From NCBI GenBank assembly GCA_016789305.1, contig JAEURJ010000013.1:620001-684000 (forward strand): a stretch of DNA of 64,000 nt. The letters are read 5' to 3'. Under the pieces are notes generated by a model. The model was not told the DNA's origin. It made no database searches and saw only the letters and a program-made list of their open reading frames with translations. This DNA is from Anaerolineales bacterium. Its GTDB lineage: Bacteria; Chloroflexota; Anaerolineae; Anaerolineales; Villigracilaceae. The translations under genes and the position numbers were made by a program. Below, one piece after another: positions 16,790 to 25,192 of the stretch. The first letter of the stretch is position 1, and every line of letters starts with the position of its first letter.

Positions 16790-17374
16790 TTATAGTGCTG
16801 AGTTACAGTTTGGACAGGTTTTGTCCCCTTTTTTGACCACAAACCCGCATTGACGGCATGTGCCGGGTTGAGCCATTCCAAGCGGTGCGCCACAAGCGAT
16901 ACAGGAAGCCTCACCAACAGGGTTTGCTGCGTGGCAGTATTCGCAAACCAATCGCTTCAGTTTATCTGATAATTCTGCAGATGCACCAAGGGATTTTACA
17001 GTTCTGGAAACGATCGTCCAAACTTTTTCAGTCAGTTGCAGGTTTTCGATATCTTGCGCGATATCGTCAAGCCGTCCCAGCAGGCTGAGGGGATTTCGAA
17101 TGGCGGAAAGCGCGCTTACACCAAGACTCGCCACGACCCCCAGCCAGGCTTGCTGCCCGACCTCCACCATGATCCCATCCTGATGAGACTGAACGGTGAT
17201 GGTCAATGCAGTTTGTCCGCCGGAACTTGCACCTGGATTTGTGTTCACCTGAACTGCCATCTTGTCGCTTTGGCCAAGGATCTGTGCGCGTAAATTCCCC
17301 TGATTAAACTCGGCAAGAAGCGCCTGTGCGATGTCAACTGGTTTGATATTACCGTGAAAGAATTTTCGTTCCAT
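16790..17374 (-). CDS. Double zinc ribbon protein
   Basis: The 194-residue protein ends in two zinc ribbons: CEYCHAANPVGEASCIACG and CRQCGFVVKKGDKTCPNC, each C-x2-C...C-x2-C. The first 130 residues are a separate domain; KPVDIAQALLAEF resembles the start of DUF3662/FhaA-type domains, but this is a weak impression. It sits directly upstream of the FhaA-like gene with its own short promoter region, so it may belong to the same envelope module as an adaptor. No enzymatic motif is seen. Confidence 0.75.
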   Translation of the reverse strand: MERKFFHGNIKPVDIAQALLAEFNQGNLRAQILGQSDKMAVQVNTNPGASSGGQTALTITVQSHQDGIMVEVGQQAWLGVVASLGVSALSAIRNPLSLLGRLDDIAQDIENLQLTEKVWTIVSRTVKSLGASAELSDKLKRLVCEYCHAANPVGEASCIACGAPLGMAQPGTCRQCGFVVKKGDKTCPNCNSAL

Positions 17375-17380
17375 GATTTA

Positions 17381-17390
17381 GATTATAATC
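17381..17390. promoter_or_regulatory. Shared palindromic -10 element, GATTATAATC
   Basis: This perfect 10-base palindrome gives TATAAT on both strands (17384-17389 plus, 17382-17387 minus). It lies seven bases before the zinc-ribbon ATG on the minus strand and 32 bases before the SH3 gene ATG on the plus strand. No clear -35 box is seen on either side. Confidence 0.5.
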
Positions 17391-17421
17391 CTCTTTGGAA
17401 ATCTACTTAGAGATTTACGTA

Positions 17422-18045
17422 ATGCATCGAATCAAGTTTCAACTTCTCGCAACTTTCCCCATTTTCCTTTTGCTTGTTTGGTCCTTGTTCGCCTCTTGTC
17501 TGACCAATGTGCTGGCTCAGGAACCTGAGGCATCGTCCACGCCTGCCGTATCGGGCATATTCATCACGGTTTTAGGCGATGAACCCTTTGCCAATATACG
17601 TACGGGCCCAAGTGCATCCATCTATCCGGTGATTGGACAGCTGCGCCCCGGTGATACAGCTCCAGCGTTGGGCAGGTCGCCGGGTGGGGATTGGATTCAA
17701 ATTGAATTTCAAGGTGCGCCAAATAACAAGGGATGGGTATACTCTCCGCTTGTGGTGCTTTCCCCTGGTACATTGCAAATTGCCGAGCCACCGCCAACCC
17801 CGGTTCCTCCCGCCACCTCCACTGTTGACCCGACTTTGGCTGCGCAGTTTTCGATCCTGCCTACAAATACCCGTCTGGCGACATTTACAGCACCCGCTCC
17901 GCTGAACACTCTTGCCTTCACTGAAGCTCCTGTCAAAACCGAGTCGGATCCCGTCCCAATGGCATTGGTGATCTTAACCCTAGGCGGCTTTGGGTTAATC
18001 GGTTTTGTTCTATCCCTGTTATTACCCCGTCGTTCATTCTCCTGA
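17422..18045 (+). CDS. SH3-like surface protein, C-terminal membrane anchor
   Basis: The 207-residue protein has an N-terminal signal sequence (FQLLATFPIFLLLVWSLFAS), a bacterial SH3-like domain at about residues 40-110 (ANIRTGPSASIYPVIGQL then GGDWIQIEF), a Pro/Thr-rich stretch and a C-terminal transmembrane helix followed by PRRSFS. Such domains often bind cell-wall components. The ATG at 17422 is preferred to the upstream TTG at 17395 because the signal peptide begins there. Three bases separate it from its paralogue; the pair is divergent from the envelope cluster and may be part of it. Confidence 0.8.
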   Translation: MHRIKFQLLATFPIFLLLVWSLFASCLTNVLAQEPEASSTPAVSGIFITVLGDEPFANIRTGPSASIYPVIGQLRPGDTAPALGRSPGGDWIQIEFQGAPNNKGWVYSPLVVLSPGTLQIAEPPPTPVPPATSTVDPTLAAQFSILPTNTRLATFTAPAPLNTLAFTEAPVKTESDPVPMALVILTLGGFGLIGFVLSLLLPRRSFS

Positions 18046-18048
18046 TCT

Positions 18049-18666
18049 ATGTACAAAAGACACAAGGTAATATGGATCGGTCTTTTTATGGCGCTGTTTT
18101 TATGCGCCCTCACTTTGGTTTCCCCAACGCATTCCTCAGTCCAGGCACAGCAGCCAACGGGTTCGATTCCAACGGTTACAGGAACAGCTTCCGGGGCGGT
18201 TGTAGCGGTGGATTTGTCCATTCCTTATGTCAGCGTATATTCCGGTCCAAGTACCTATTTTTATCCTGCCATCGGAGTTTTAATTGCCGGTCAGGAAGTG
18301 CCGGCATTGGGATATTCGGAAGACCAGAATTGGCTGCAAATATATTACCCGGGCGTGACAGACTCGGTCGCATGGGTGTACGGACCGTTTGTGAAGATCG
18401 TTAAATCCGGGAGCCTGCCAATTTTAGCGGCTCCCTCCACGCCGACGCCTGCCTCCACGCCGACGATCAACCCGACCCTTGTGGCTGCATTTATTATCCC
18501 TGTCACACCGACACGTTTGGTTACATTTACGGTTCCCGCGCCTTTGGTTCTTCCATCTTTTGAAGAACAGACAGAGGCATCTGGTCTGCCAGTCGGTTTG
18601 TTGATTTTCGGCTTGGGGTTTATCGGCGGGTTGGGGGTTTTGATCTCGTTCCTGCGTGGCAGATAA
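18049..18666 (+). CDS. SH3-like surface protein, tandem paralogue
   Basis: The 205-residue protein has the same layout as the preceding gene: signal sequence (VIWIGLFMALFLCALTLV), SH3-like domain (VSVYSGPSTYFYPAIGVL, NWLQIYYPG), Pro/Thr-rich linker and C-terminal helix ending FLRGR. The two share closely similar linker and tail segments (PTRLVTFTVPAPL here, TRLATFTAPAPL there), which shows duplication. In this copy the usual N-x-R-x-G-P motif reads VYSGPS. A strong terminator follows. Confidence 0.8.
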   Translation: MYKRHKVIWIGLFMALFLCALTLVSPTHSSVQAQQPTGSIPTVTGTASGAVVAVDLSIPYVSVYSGPSTYFYPAIGVLIAGQEVPALGYSEDQNWLQIYYPGVTDSVAWVYGPFVKIVKSGSLPILAAPSTPTPASTPTINPTLVAAFIIPVTPTRLVTFTVPAPLVLPSFEEQTEASGLPVGLLIFGLGFIGGLGVLISFLRGR

Positions 18667-18672
18667 TTCATT

Positions 18673-18712
18673 AAATAAAAATAGCCGGGAATTTTCCCGG
18701 CTATTTTTATTT
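18673..18712. terminator. Bidirectional terminator
   Basis: AAATAAAAATAGCCGGGA (18673-18690) pairs perfectly with TCCCGGCTATTTTTATTT (18695-18712), loop ATTT. It serves the SH3 gene pair and the convergent IscA-like gene. Confidence 0.92.
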
Positions 18713-18719
18713 CTAAAAT

Positions 18720-19133
18720 TTAGTTGTTACAGCCGCAGGCGCCACCGCCGCCACAAGCGCAAGAAGCTTCTGAACTTTCGTGACCATGGCTGCCGCAGGA
18801 ACATCCACCGGACGATGCCTTGGCGTTCGGGCTGCTGACTGCAAATCCAGCGCCGTGTTGCGGATCATTCACAAAATCAACGGTGGCATCGCGCAAGTAA
18901 TCGATGGAGACTTCGTCAACAACGACTTTTACGCCGTTGGCTTCAAAGGTGGTATCGACATCGCGGAAGTTGTTATCGAGAGCCATGCCGAAGTTGACGC
19001 CGCAGCAACCGCCGCCGGCAACATAGACGCGGAGGGCGAACCCATCAAGATTACGCTGGGCGAGAATATCTTTGACAGCCTGACTTGCCGCTGGGGTAAG
19101 TGTGAATAATTGAGTTTCAATTTCCTGGAGCAT
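18720..19133 (-). CDS. IscA/HesB-type Fe-S assembly protein with a Cys-rich tail
   Basis: The 137-residue protein is an A-type Fe-S carrier-like domain (residues 1-105) with the first Cys motif GGGCCG (Cys 43-44). Normally two further Cys follow in S-C-G-C near residue 100. Here they are replaced by a C-terminal tail with CSCGSHGH and CACGGGGACGCNN, seven Cys and two His in about 28 residues. The tail could hold metal or a cluster. The family delivers or stores Fe-S clusters. Its promoter on the minus strand is near-consensus. Confidence 0.88.
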   Translation of the reverse strand: MLQEIETQLFTLTPAASQAVKDILAQRNLDGFALRVYVAGGGCCGVNFGMALDNNFRDVDTTFEANGVKVVVDEVSIDYLRDATVDFVNDPQHGAGFAVSSPNAKASSGGCSCGSHGHESSEASCACGGGGACGCNN

Positions 19134-19177
19134 GTTTTTTCTCCTACATATTTAATGGATACTTGTAATTTGTCCAA

Positions 19178-19206
19178 ATATTATCAGGTTTGGGGGTCAT
19201 TGTCAA
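19178..19206 (-). promoter_or_regulatory. Promoter of the IscA-like gene
   Basis: On the minus strand, TTGACA (19201-19206), a 17-base spacer and TAATAT (19178-19183). Confidence 0.75.
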
Positions 19207-19245
19207 CTTATGACAATATAAAAGATTAATCCATACTCATATTTC

Positions 19246-19274
19246 TTGACACAATCTATTGCCAACTGTAAAAT
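19246..19274 (+). promoter_or_regulatory. Promoter of hppA
   Basis: TTGACA (19246-19251), a 17-base spacer and TAAAAT (19269-19274). The leader to the ATG is about 47 bases and ends with a GAGGAGG ribosome binding site. Confidence 0.8.
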
Positions 19275-19327
19275 CTTGTCACTAAGGCGTAGGCCTAATC
19301 TAATTTATCCTGAGGAGGATATTTCAT

Positions 19328-21727
19328 ATGTCTGTCATGGGACTTTCCCAAGTAGAGACAATCGCGATCTGGGCCGTGTTTGGCGTCGCCATTCTCGGTC
19401 TTTTGTATGCGATTTTCTTGCGTTCCCAAATCCTGCGTGAAGATAAAGGTACGGAAAAAATGCAGGAAGTGTGGGGAGCCATCAAGGATGGCGCGAATGC
19501 TTATTTAGGCAAACAAATTCGCTCCATCGTTCCTTTGATCGGTATCCTTACAGTCGCTCTTTTCCTCTCTGTCTATATCGTTCCCCCATCCCCTGAAGCC
19601 CTCGAGCGCTTCGCTGATCAAACTCCCGACCAGGTTCGTCTCATCATAGGAATTGCACGTGCCTTGGCATTTGTCATGGGTGCTGGCTTCTCGCTTGCTG
19701 TGGGTCAAATTGGTATGCGCATGGCGATTGAAGGCAACGTCCGCGTGGCAGCTGCCTCGAAGAGATCCTTTGGCGAAGCGCTTCGCATTGCCTACCGCGC
19801 CGGCACGATCACCGGTATGCTCACCGATGGCCTCGGTTTGCTTGGCGGTACCATCATCTTCATTATCTTGGGCATCGCTGCCCCGGACGCCCTTTTAGGC
19901 TTCGGTTTCGGCGGTACGCTCCTCGCTTTGTTCATGCGCGTGGGCGGCGGTATTTTCACCAAAGCTGCTGATGTCGGTGCCGACTTGGTCGGTAAAGTGG
20001 AAGCAGGCATCCCTGAGGATGACCCGAGAAATCCCGCCGTGATCGCGGATCTCGTCGGCGATAATGTCGGTGACTGCGCAGGTATGGCCGCTGACATTTT
20101 CGAATCCTACGAAGTCACGATCGTTTCTGGCTTGATCCTGGGTCTCTCCCTCTGGCATGTGACCGGACGCCTTGAGTGGATCATCTTCCCGTTGATGGTT
20201 CGCGGTATTGGTGTGCTTTCATCCATCGTCGGCACATACTTTGTGAAGGCCGGTGAAACAGGCAAGAGCGAAGATGCAATGAAGGCGATTTTCAGCGGCT
20301 TCATTACCTCTGCGATTATCTCCGTTGCTTTATTTGCCCTGGCTGGTTTCCTGTATTTGAACACCGCTGCGATGAATCAATGGGGTGGTTGGTGGCGTTT
20401 GCCGGCTGCGGTTGCCGTTGGTGTTTTGCTAGCCATTGTGATCGACCGCCTGACCGAATACTTCACCGGCACCCATGCGTCTCCGGTGAACGACGTCAAA
20501 AAGGCAGCGGACACTGGCCCTGCCACTCTTATTCTTAATGGTATTTCACTCGGTTTCGAATCTTCTGTATGGTCAGTGGTTGTAATTGCCTTGACCATTG
20601 TTGCCTCCATCGGTATTTTCGGCACGATCCCTGGCGTAAGCGGTGTGGAACGCGCTACTTTTATTTTGTATGGCGTTGCAATGACGGGCATCGGCATGTT
20701 GACCCTCACCGGCAACAACGTGGCCATGGACTCCTTTGGTCCCATCTCTGATAATGCCAACGGCATCGGCGAAATGGCCTGGTCTGGCAAGACAGATAAA
20801 GCCACCAAAGATGCACAGCAAATCATGGCCGACTTGGATGCAGTCGGTAATACAACCAAGGCCATTACCAAGGGCGTGGCGATTGGCTCCGCAGTGATCG
20901 CGGCGGTATCCTTATTCGGTTCCTTCCTTGTCGATGTGTCTCGCGCACAGGCAAGTCAGGGAATTGATATTGCCAGCCAGATCCAATCCATTGGTATTCG
21001 TGTTGACATCCCCCAGATTTTTGTCGGTATGTTGATCGGTGGTGCTCTGCCCTGGTTGTTCTCTTCTTTCGCTATTCAAGCAGTGAGCCGTGCAGCTTCC
21101 TTGATCGTTTTGGAAGTCCGCCGCCAGTTCAAATTAGGTGTGCTCGCTGGTAAAGTAAAGCCGGATTACAAGCAGGCCGTTGAAATTTCCACTTCCGCTG
21201 CTCAAAAAGAACTTGTCTCGCTTGCTCTCCTGGGCATTGTGACTCCGATTGTAGTAGGTCTGCTTCTCGGTGTGGAAGCCCTTGGTGGTTTCCTTGCCGG
21301 CATCATTGTCTCCGGCCAATTACTGGCAGTCTTCCTGAACAACTCAGGCGGCGCGTGGGATAATGCCAAGAAATTGATCGAAGATGAACCCAAGGATGCG
21401 AAGAACAACCTTGGAAAAGGCTCCGAGCGTCACAAGGCTGGTGTTGTAGGCGACACCGTCGGTGATCCATTCAAGGATACTGCTGGTCCAGCTCTCAACC
21501 CAATGATCAAGGTGGTTAATCTCGTTGCTGTGATCATCGCTCCGATCATCGTGCAGTATCAAGGTGTTGGTGGACTTACCCAGATCGTTGTCTGGATTGT
21601 CGCCGCTGCTTTGATCGGTGTGCTTGCCTGGGCGGTTGATCGTTCCAAGGCACCCGCTCCTTCCATGACTGCCGTGATGGATGCTCCCAAGGTTGCAAAG
21701 AAGAAGACTGCAAGCAAGAAGAAATAG
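19328..21727 (+). CDS. hppA: K+-independent H+-translocating membrane pyrophosphatase
   Basis: The 799-residue integral membrane protein splits pyrophosphate and pumps protons outward. The catalytic loops are present: KAADVGADLVGKVEAGIPED, DNVGDCAGMAADIFESY, and DTVGDPFKDTAGPALNP. The K+ determinant GNTT-x-A has Lys at 511 and Thr at 514 (GNTTKAITKG). These mark the K+-independent proton-pumping subfamily; K+-dependent enzymes have Ala there. A Lys-rich tail (KVAKKKTASKKK) ends the protein. It has its own promoter and terminator. It lets the cell recover energy from pyrophosphate made by biosynthesis. Confidence 0.96.
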   Translation: MSVMGLSQVETIAIWAVFGVAILGLLYAIFLRSQILREDKGTEKMQEVWGAIKDGANAYLGKQIRSIVPLIGILTVALFLSVYIVPPSPEALERFADQTPDQVRLIIGIARALAFVMGAGFSLAVGQIGMRMAIEGNVRVAAASKRSFGEALRIAYRAGTITGMLTDGLGLLGGTIIFIILGIAAPDALLGFGFGGTLLALFMRVGGGIFTKAADVGADLVGKVEAGIPEDDPRNPAVIADLVGDNVGDCAGMAADIFESYEVTIVSGLILGLSLWHVTGRLEWIIFPLMVRGIGVLSSIVGTYFVKAGETGKSEDAMKAIFSGFITSAIISVALFALAGFLYLNTAAMNQWGGWWRLPAAVAVGVLLAIVIDRLTEYFTGTHASPVNDVKKAADTGPATLILNGISLGFESSVWSVVVIALTIVASIGIFGTIPGVSGVERATFILYGVAMTGIGMLTLTGNNVAMDSFGPISDNANGIGEMAWSGKTDKATKDAQQIMADLDAVGNTTKAITKGVAIGSAVIAAVSLFGSFLVDVSRAQASQGIDIASQIQSIGIRVDIPQIFVGMLIGGALPWLFSSFAIQAVSRAASLIVLEVRRQFKLGVLAGKVKPDYKQAVEISTSAAQKELVSLALLGIVTPIVVGLLLGVEALGGFLAGIIVSGQLLAVFLNNSGGAWDNAKKLIEDEPKDAKNNLGKGSERHKAGVVGDTVGDPFKDTAGPALNPMIKVVNLVAVIIAPIIVQYQGVGGLTQIVVWIVAAALIGVLAWAVDRSKAPAPSMTAVMDAPKVAKKKTASKKK

Positions 21728-21734
21728 CATGATA

Positions 21735-21777
21735 AATAAAAAAGAGGCCTGTCTTTTGGACAGGCCTCTTTTTTATT
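21735..21777. terminator. Bidirectional terminator overlapping the mutS stop codon
   Basis: AATAAAAAAGAGGCCTGTC (21735-21753) pairs perfectly with GACAGGCCTCTTTTTTATT (21759-21777), loop TTTTG. The minus-strand mutS stop codon (21773-21775) lies inside the right arm. Confidence 0.9.
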
Positions 21778-24307
21778 TTGTAAACCTCTTTTGCCATTCA
21801 AATAATTTATTCAACGCTTCGATGGGGGGGAGTGAATTCACATCAAGGGATTTGATCTCATCCAGCAGAGGATTGGTCTCGGGGAATAAAGCCACTTGTT
21901 GCGCAGACTGCGGGTTGATCTTCACGGCGCGCCCGGATGTTTTTTCAAGCTCTGCCATGATCTCGTTGGCCCGCTGGATCACAGGAGAAGGTAGTCCGGC
22001 CAGCTGCGCAACATGAATTCCGTATGAACGGTCGGCTCCGCCGGCGATGATCTTGTGTAGAAAAACAACCGTGTTATCTGCTTCGCTTACGGCTACATTG
22101 TAGTTGCGCACGCCGGGCAACAAATCCGCAAGTTGTGTGAGCTCATGGTAATGTGTGGCAAACAGAGTTTTTGCCCGCAGTTGCGGATGGTTGTGAATAT
22201 ATTCGATAATTCCCCAGGCGATAGAAAGGCCGTCGTAAGTGGATGTGCCGCGCCCGATCTCATCTAAAATCAATAAAGACCTTGATGTGGCGTGGTGCAA
22301 AATATTCGCCGCTTCCACCATCTCCACCATGAACGTGGATTGCCCGGCGTGGATCTCATCCTGGGCTCCGATGCGGGTGAAGATGCGGTCAATGAGGCCG
22401 ATTTTTGCAGAAGCGGCGGGCACAAATGATCCCATTTGCGCCATAAGGACGATCAAAGCAGCCTGCCGCAGATAAGTGGATTTACCTGCCATGTTTGGGC
22501 CGGTGATCACTCGTACCACTTCGCCTTTTTCAAAGATGACATCATTGGGGATGTACCTCTCGTTCTTCAGTAATTGCTCAACGACCGGATGTCTGCCATC
22601 GTTGATTTCCAATTCGCTTCCTTCGTGGACCTCGGGCCTGCTATAACCTGCGAGAGCAGCCACCTCGCCCAAAGCAGACAACACATCCAATTCCGCAAGC
22701 GCTCTAGCTGTGGACAGGATTTTGTTTGCCGCCTTTGCTAATTCCGTGCAAAGCTCGCGGAATAGGCGTGTTTCGATTTCCTTGATTCTTTCCTCGGCAT
22801 TCAAAACCAGTGTTTCATATTCCTTCATTTCCGGTGTGATGAAGCGTTCCGCATTGACAAGTGTTTGTTTGCGGATATAGCTTTCCGGAGCCTTGTCTGC
22901 TGCGCCGCGTGAAATTTCAATGTAATACCCGAATACTTTGTTGTAACCCACTTTCAGAGTCTTGATGCCGGTCTTCTCGCGTTCGATTCCTTCCAGATTG
23001 GCGATCCAATCTCGGGCGTGTTTGGAAGCGTCGATCACGGAATCCAATTCCTGCGAATAGCCGGGGCGAATCACACCGGTGTTTTGAAGCGTGGCGGGCG
23101 GGTCATCGTCGATGGCGTTTTGAAGCAGGGTATGCTCTTTATCACACGTTGACCACTTCTGGGCTGCAACGCGGCTGGTCACTTCTTTCACCTTGGGCAA
23201 TTCCAGCAATGTATTTCTCATCGCGATCAGGTCGCGTGGTTGCGCCTGTCCGGCAATGACGCGATTGATCAAGCGTTCAAGATCGGTGATGGGTTTGAGC
23301 GCTTCGCGTAACTCCGCGCGCACCATGCCGTTTTTGAAGAAGTATTCCACGCCATCCTGTCGTTGTTTGATTTTTTCCACACTCAACAAAGGCTGGCTGA
23401 CCCATTGATGAATCAACCGTTTGCCCATTGGGGTGATCGTGGTATCGAGCGTTCCCAGCAGCGAACCTTTGCGTTCGCCGCGCAGAGTTTCGTCCAGCTC
23501 CAAATTGCGGCGTGTGGACGCGTCGAGAGTCATGAATTCATTCAGGCTGTATGAACGCAGCGAAGTCAATAAACTCAACGCATCCGGTTGGGTTTCTTTT
23601 AAATATTGGACAATGGAACCGGCGGCCCTGACCGATAAGCTGTTTTGCCTCAGCCCAAAGCCATCCAGGGTGGCGGACTTGAATTGTGTGAGCAATGTTT
23701 CTGCGCATTTGCCGGGTTCAAATTTCCATGCAGGCAATGCGGTTAAATGGCCTGTAATTCCATCGGGTAGTGTTTGGCTATCTGGATAAAGAATTTCAGC
23801 AGGATGCAGGCGGGTTAATTCGGCACGCAGCGCTTCCAGCGGAAGTTCGGTGACGGCGAATTCGCCGGTGGTGACATCCGTATAAGAAACAGAAGCAGAC
23901 CCTTCGTTAAGAATGATCGAGGCGAGGTAGTTGTTTGCGTCGCCGGGCAGTAAACCGGGTTCGGTCACTGTGCCTGGGGTCACAACGCGGACCACCTTTC
24001 TTTCCACCAGGCCTTTTGCCGGCACCTCACCGATTTGTTCGCAAATGGCGACGTGATATCCTTTCGCGATCAGGCGTGAGAGATAATTTTCCACAGCATG
24101 ATATGGAATGCCCGCAAGCGGTACGCGCACACCGCCGCCGACAGGACGTGAGGTCAATACAATGTCGAGTTCGCGCGCGGCGATCTCGGCGTCTTCATCG
24201 AAAGTTTCGTAAAAATCGCCAAGGCGGAAAAGAACAATTGCATCCGGATGTTGTTTTTTTACATCCAGATATTGCTTGCGAACGGGAGTGATATCTTCGG
24301 TGGACAT
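21773..24307 (-). CDS. mutS: DNA mismatch repair protein MutS
   Basis: The 844-residue protein recognises mismatched bases and starts repair. The N-terminal mismatch-binding block is FRLGDFYETFDEDAE, with the Phe-x-Glu wedge (F-Y-E). The ATPase domain has Walker A GPNMAGKSTYLRQA and Walker B SLLILDEIGRGTSTYDG, then ATHYHELTQLAD. Length and domain order match bacterial MutS1. No mutL is in the window. It converges on hppA across a shared terminator and is divergent from gpmA. Confidence 0.97.
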   Translation of the reverse strand: MSTEDITPVRKQYLDVKKQHPDAIVLFRLGDFYETFDEDAEIAARELDIVLTSRPVGGGVRVPLAGIPYHAVENYLSRLIAKGYHVAICEQIGEVPAKGLVERKVVRVVTPGTVTEPGLLPGDANNYLASIILNEGSASVSYTDVTTGEFAVTELPLEALRAELTRLHPAEILYPDSQTLPDGITGHLTALPAWKFEPGKCAETLLTQFKSATLDGFGLRQNSLSVRAAGSIVQYLKETQPDALSLLTSLRSYSLNEFMTLDASTRRNLELDETLRGERKGSLLGTLDTTITPMGKRLIHQWVSQPLLSVEKIKQRQDGVEYFFKNGMVRAELREALKPITDLERLINRVIAGQAQPRDLIAMRNTLLELPKVKEVTSRVAAQKWSTCDKEHTLLQNAIDDDPPATLQNTGVIRPGYSQELDSVIDASKHARDWIANLEGIEREKTGIKTLKVGYNKVFGYYIEISRGAADKAPESYIRKQTLVNAERFITPEMKEYETLVLNAEERIKEIETRLFRELCTELAKAANKILSTARALAELDVLSALGEVAALAGYSRPEVHEGSELEINDGRHPVVEQLLKNERYIPNDVIFEKGEVVRVITGPNMAGKSTYLRQAALIVLMAQMGSFVPAASAKIGLIDRIFTRIGAQDEIHAGQSTFMVEMVEAANILHHATSRSLLILDEIGRGTSTYDGLSIAWGIIEYIHNHPQLRAKTLFATHYHELTQLADLLPGVRNYNVAVSEADNTVVFLHKIIAGGADRSYGIHVAQLAGLPSPVIQRANEIMAELEKTSGRAVKINPQSAQQVALFPETNPLLDEIKSLDVNSLPPIEALNKLFEWQKRFTK

Positions 24308-24394
24308 GGGTCGATTTTACTATGAGCAGGGGACTTGGGCTATAATTTGAAAAAATATACCAGATCGAATTTGATCTGAATCTTAGGAGCACAA

Positions 24395-25141
24395 ATGTAT
24401 AAGTTGGTTCTCGTCCGTCATGGACAAAGCGCATGGAATCTCGAAAACCGTTTCACTGGTTGGACTGATGTTGAACTCACGGACCTCGGCCGCGCCGAGG
24501 CTGCTGAGGCCGGGAAGTTGTTGAAAGAGGGTGGCTATGATTTTGATATTGCCTACACCTCCGTTTTGAAACGTGCGATCCAAACACTTGGCGTGATTCA
24601 AAAGGAAATGGACCGCGATTGGCTGCCGGTCATCCGTGCGTGGCAATTGAACGAACGTCATTATGGTTCTCTGCAAGGTTTGAATAAGTCGGAAACCGCT
24701 GAAAAGTTTGGTGAAGAGCAGGTAAAAATTTGGCGGCGTTCCTACGATGTCCCGCCTCCAGCCCTGGAATTGACTGATGAGCGCCATCCCAAGTTTGATC
24801 GCCGTTACGCCTCGTTGACTCCCGAACAGCTGCCCGCCACCGAGTCGCTTAAGATCACGCTGGATCGCGTTTTGCCCTACTGGCATTCGACACTTGCATC
24901 CGAGATCAAAGCTGGTAAACGCGTTCTCGTTGTTGCGCATGGGAATTCCATCCGCGCGCTGGTGAAGTATTTGGATAATATCTCCGAAGCGGATATTACC
25001 GAATTGAATATTCCCACCGGCCTGCCTTTGGTTTATGAATTGGACAAGGATCTCAAGCCGATCAAAAATTATTATCTGGGTGATCCCGAAGAAGCCGCAA
25101 AGAAAGCGGCGGCTGTGGCTAATCAAGGCAAGGCGAAGTAA
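24395..25141 (+). CDS. gpmA: 2,3-bisphosphoglycerate-dependent phosphoglycerate mutase
   Basis: The 248-residue enzyme interconverts 3- and 2-phosphoglycerate in glycolysis and gluconeogenesis. [20 protein letters not shown] holds the phosphorylated His (R-H-G), and [17 protein letters not shown] the second catalytic His. The middle block [16 protein letters not shown] is also diagnostic. A TATAAT box lies at 24341-24346 and AGGAG just before the ATG. The C-terminus has an Ala/Lys-rich extension. Confidence 0.96.
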   Translation: MYKLVLVRHGQSAWNLENRFTGWTDVELTDLGRAEAAEAGKLLKEGGYDFDIAYTSVLKRAIQTLGVIQKEMDRDWLPVIRAWQLNERHYGSLQGLNKSETAEKFGEEQVKIWRRSYDVPPPALELTDERHPKFDRRYASLTPEQLPATESLKITLDRVLPYWHSTLASEIKAGKRVLVVAHGNSIRALVKYLDNISEADITELNIPTGLPLVYELDKDLKPIKNYYLGDPEEAAKKAAAVANQGKAK

Positions 25142-25147
25142 ATCGAC

Positions 25148-25183
25148 AAACAGTGACACGGTCAGCGCCGTGTCACTGTTTTA
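25148..25183 (+). terminator. Terminator after gpmA
   Basis: AAACAGTGACACGG (25148-25161) pairs with CCGTGTCACTGTTT (25168-25181), followed by TTA. It insulates gpmA from the URO-D gene that starts 10 bases later. Confidence 0.85.
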
Positions 25184-25192
25184 TATATTCCC

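Noticed and set aside
21773-21777. mutS read-through or truncation at the terminator
   Set aside because: The stop codon lies in the stem, but the protein reaches normal MutS length, so this is compact packing.
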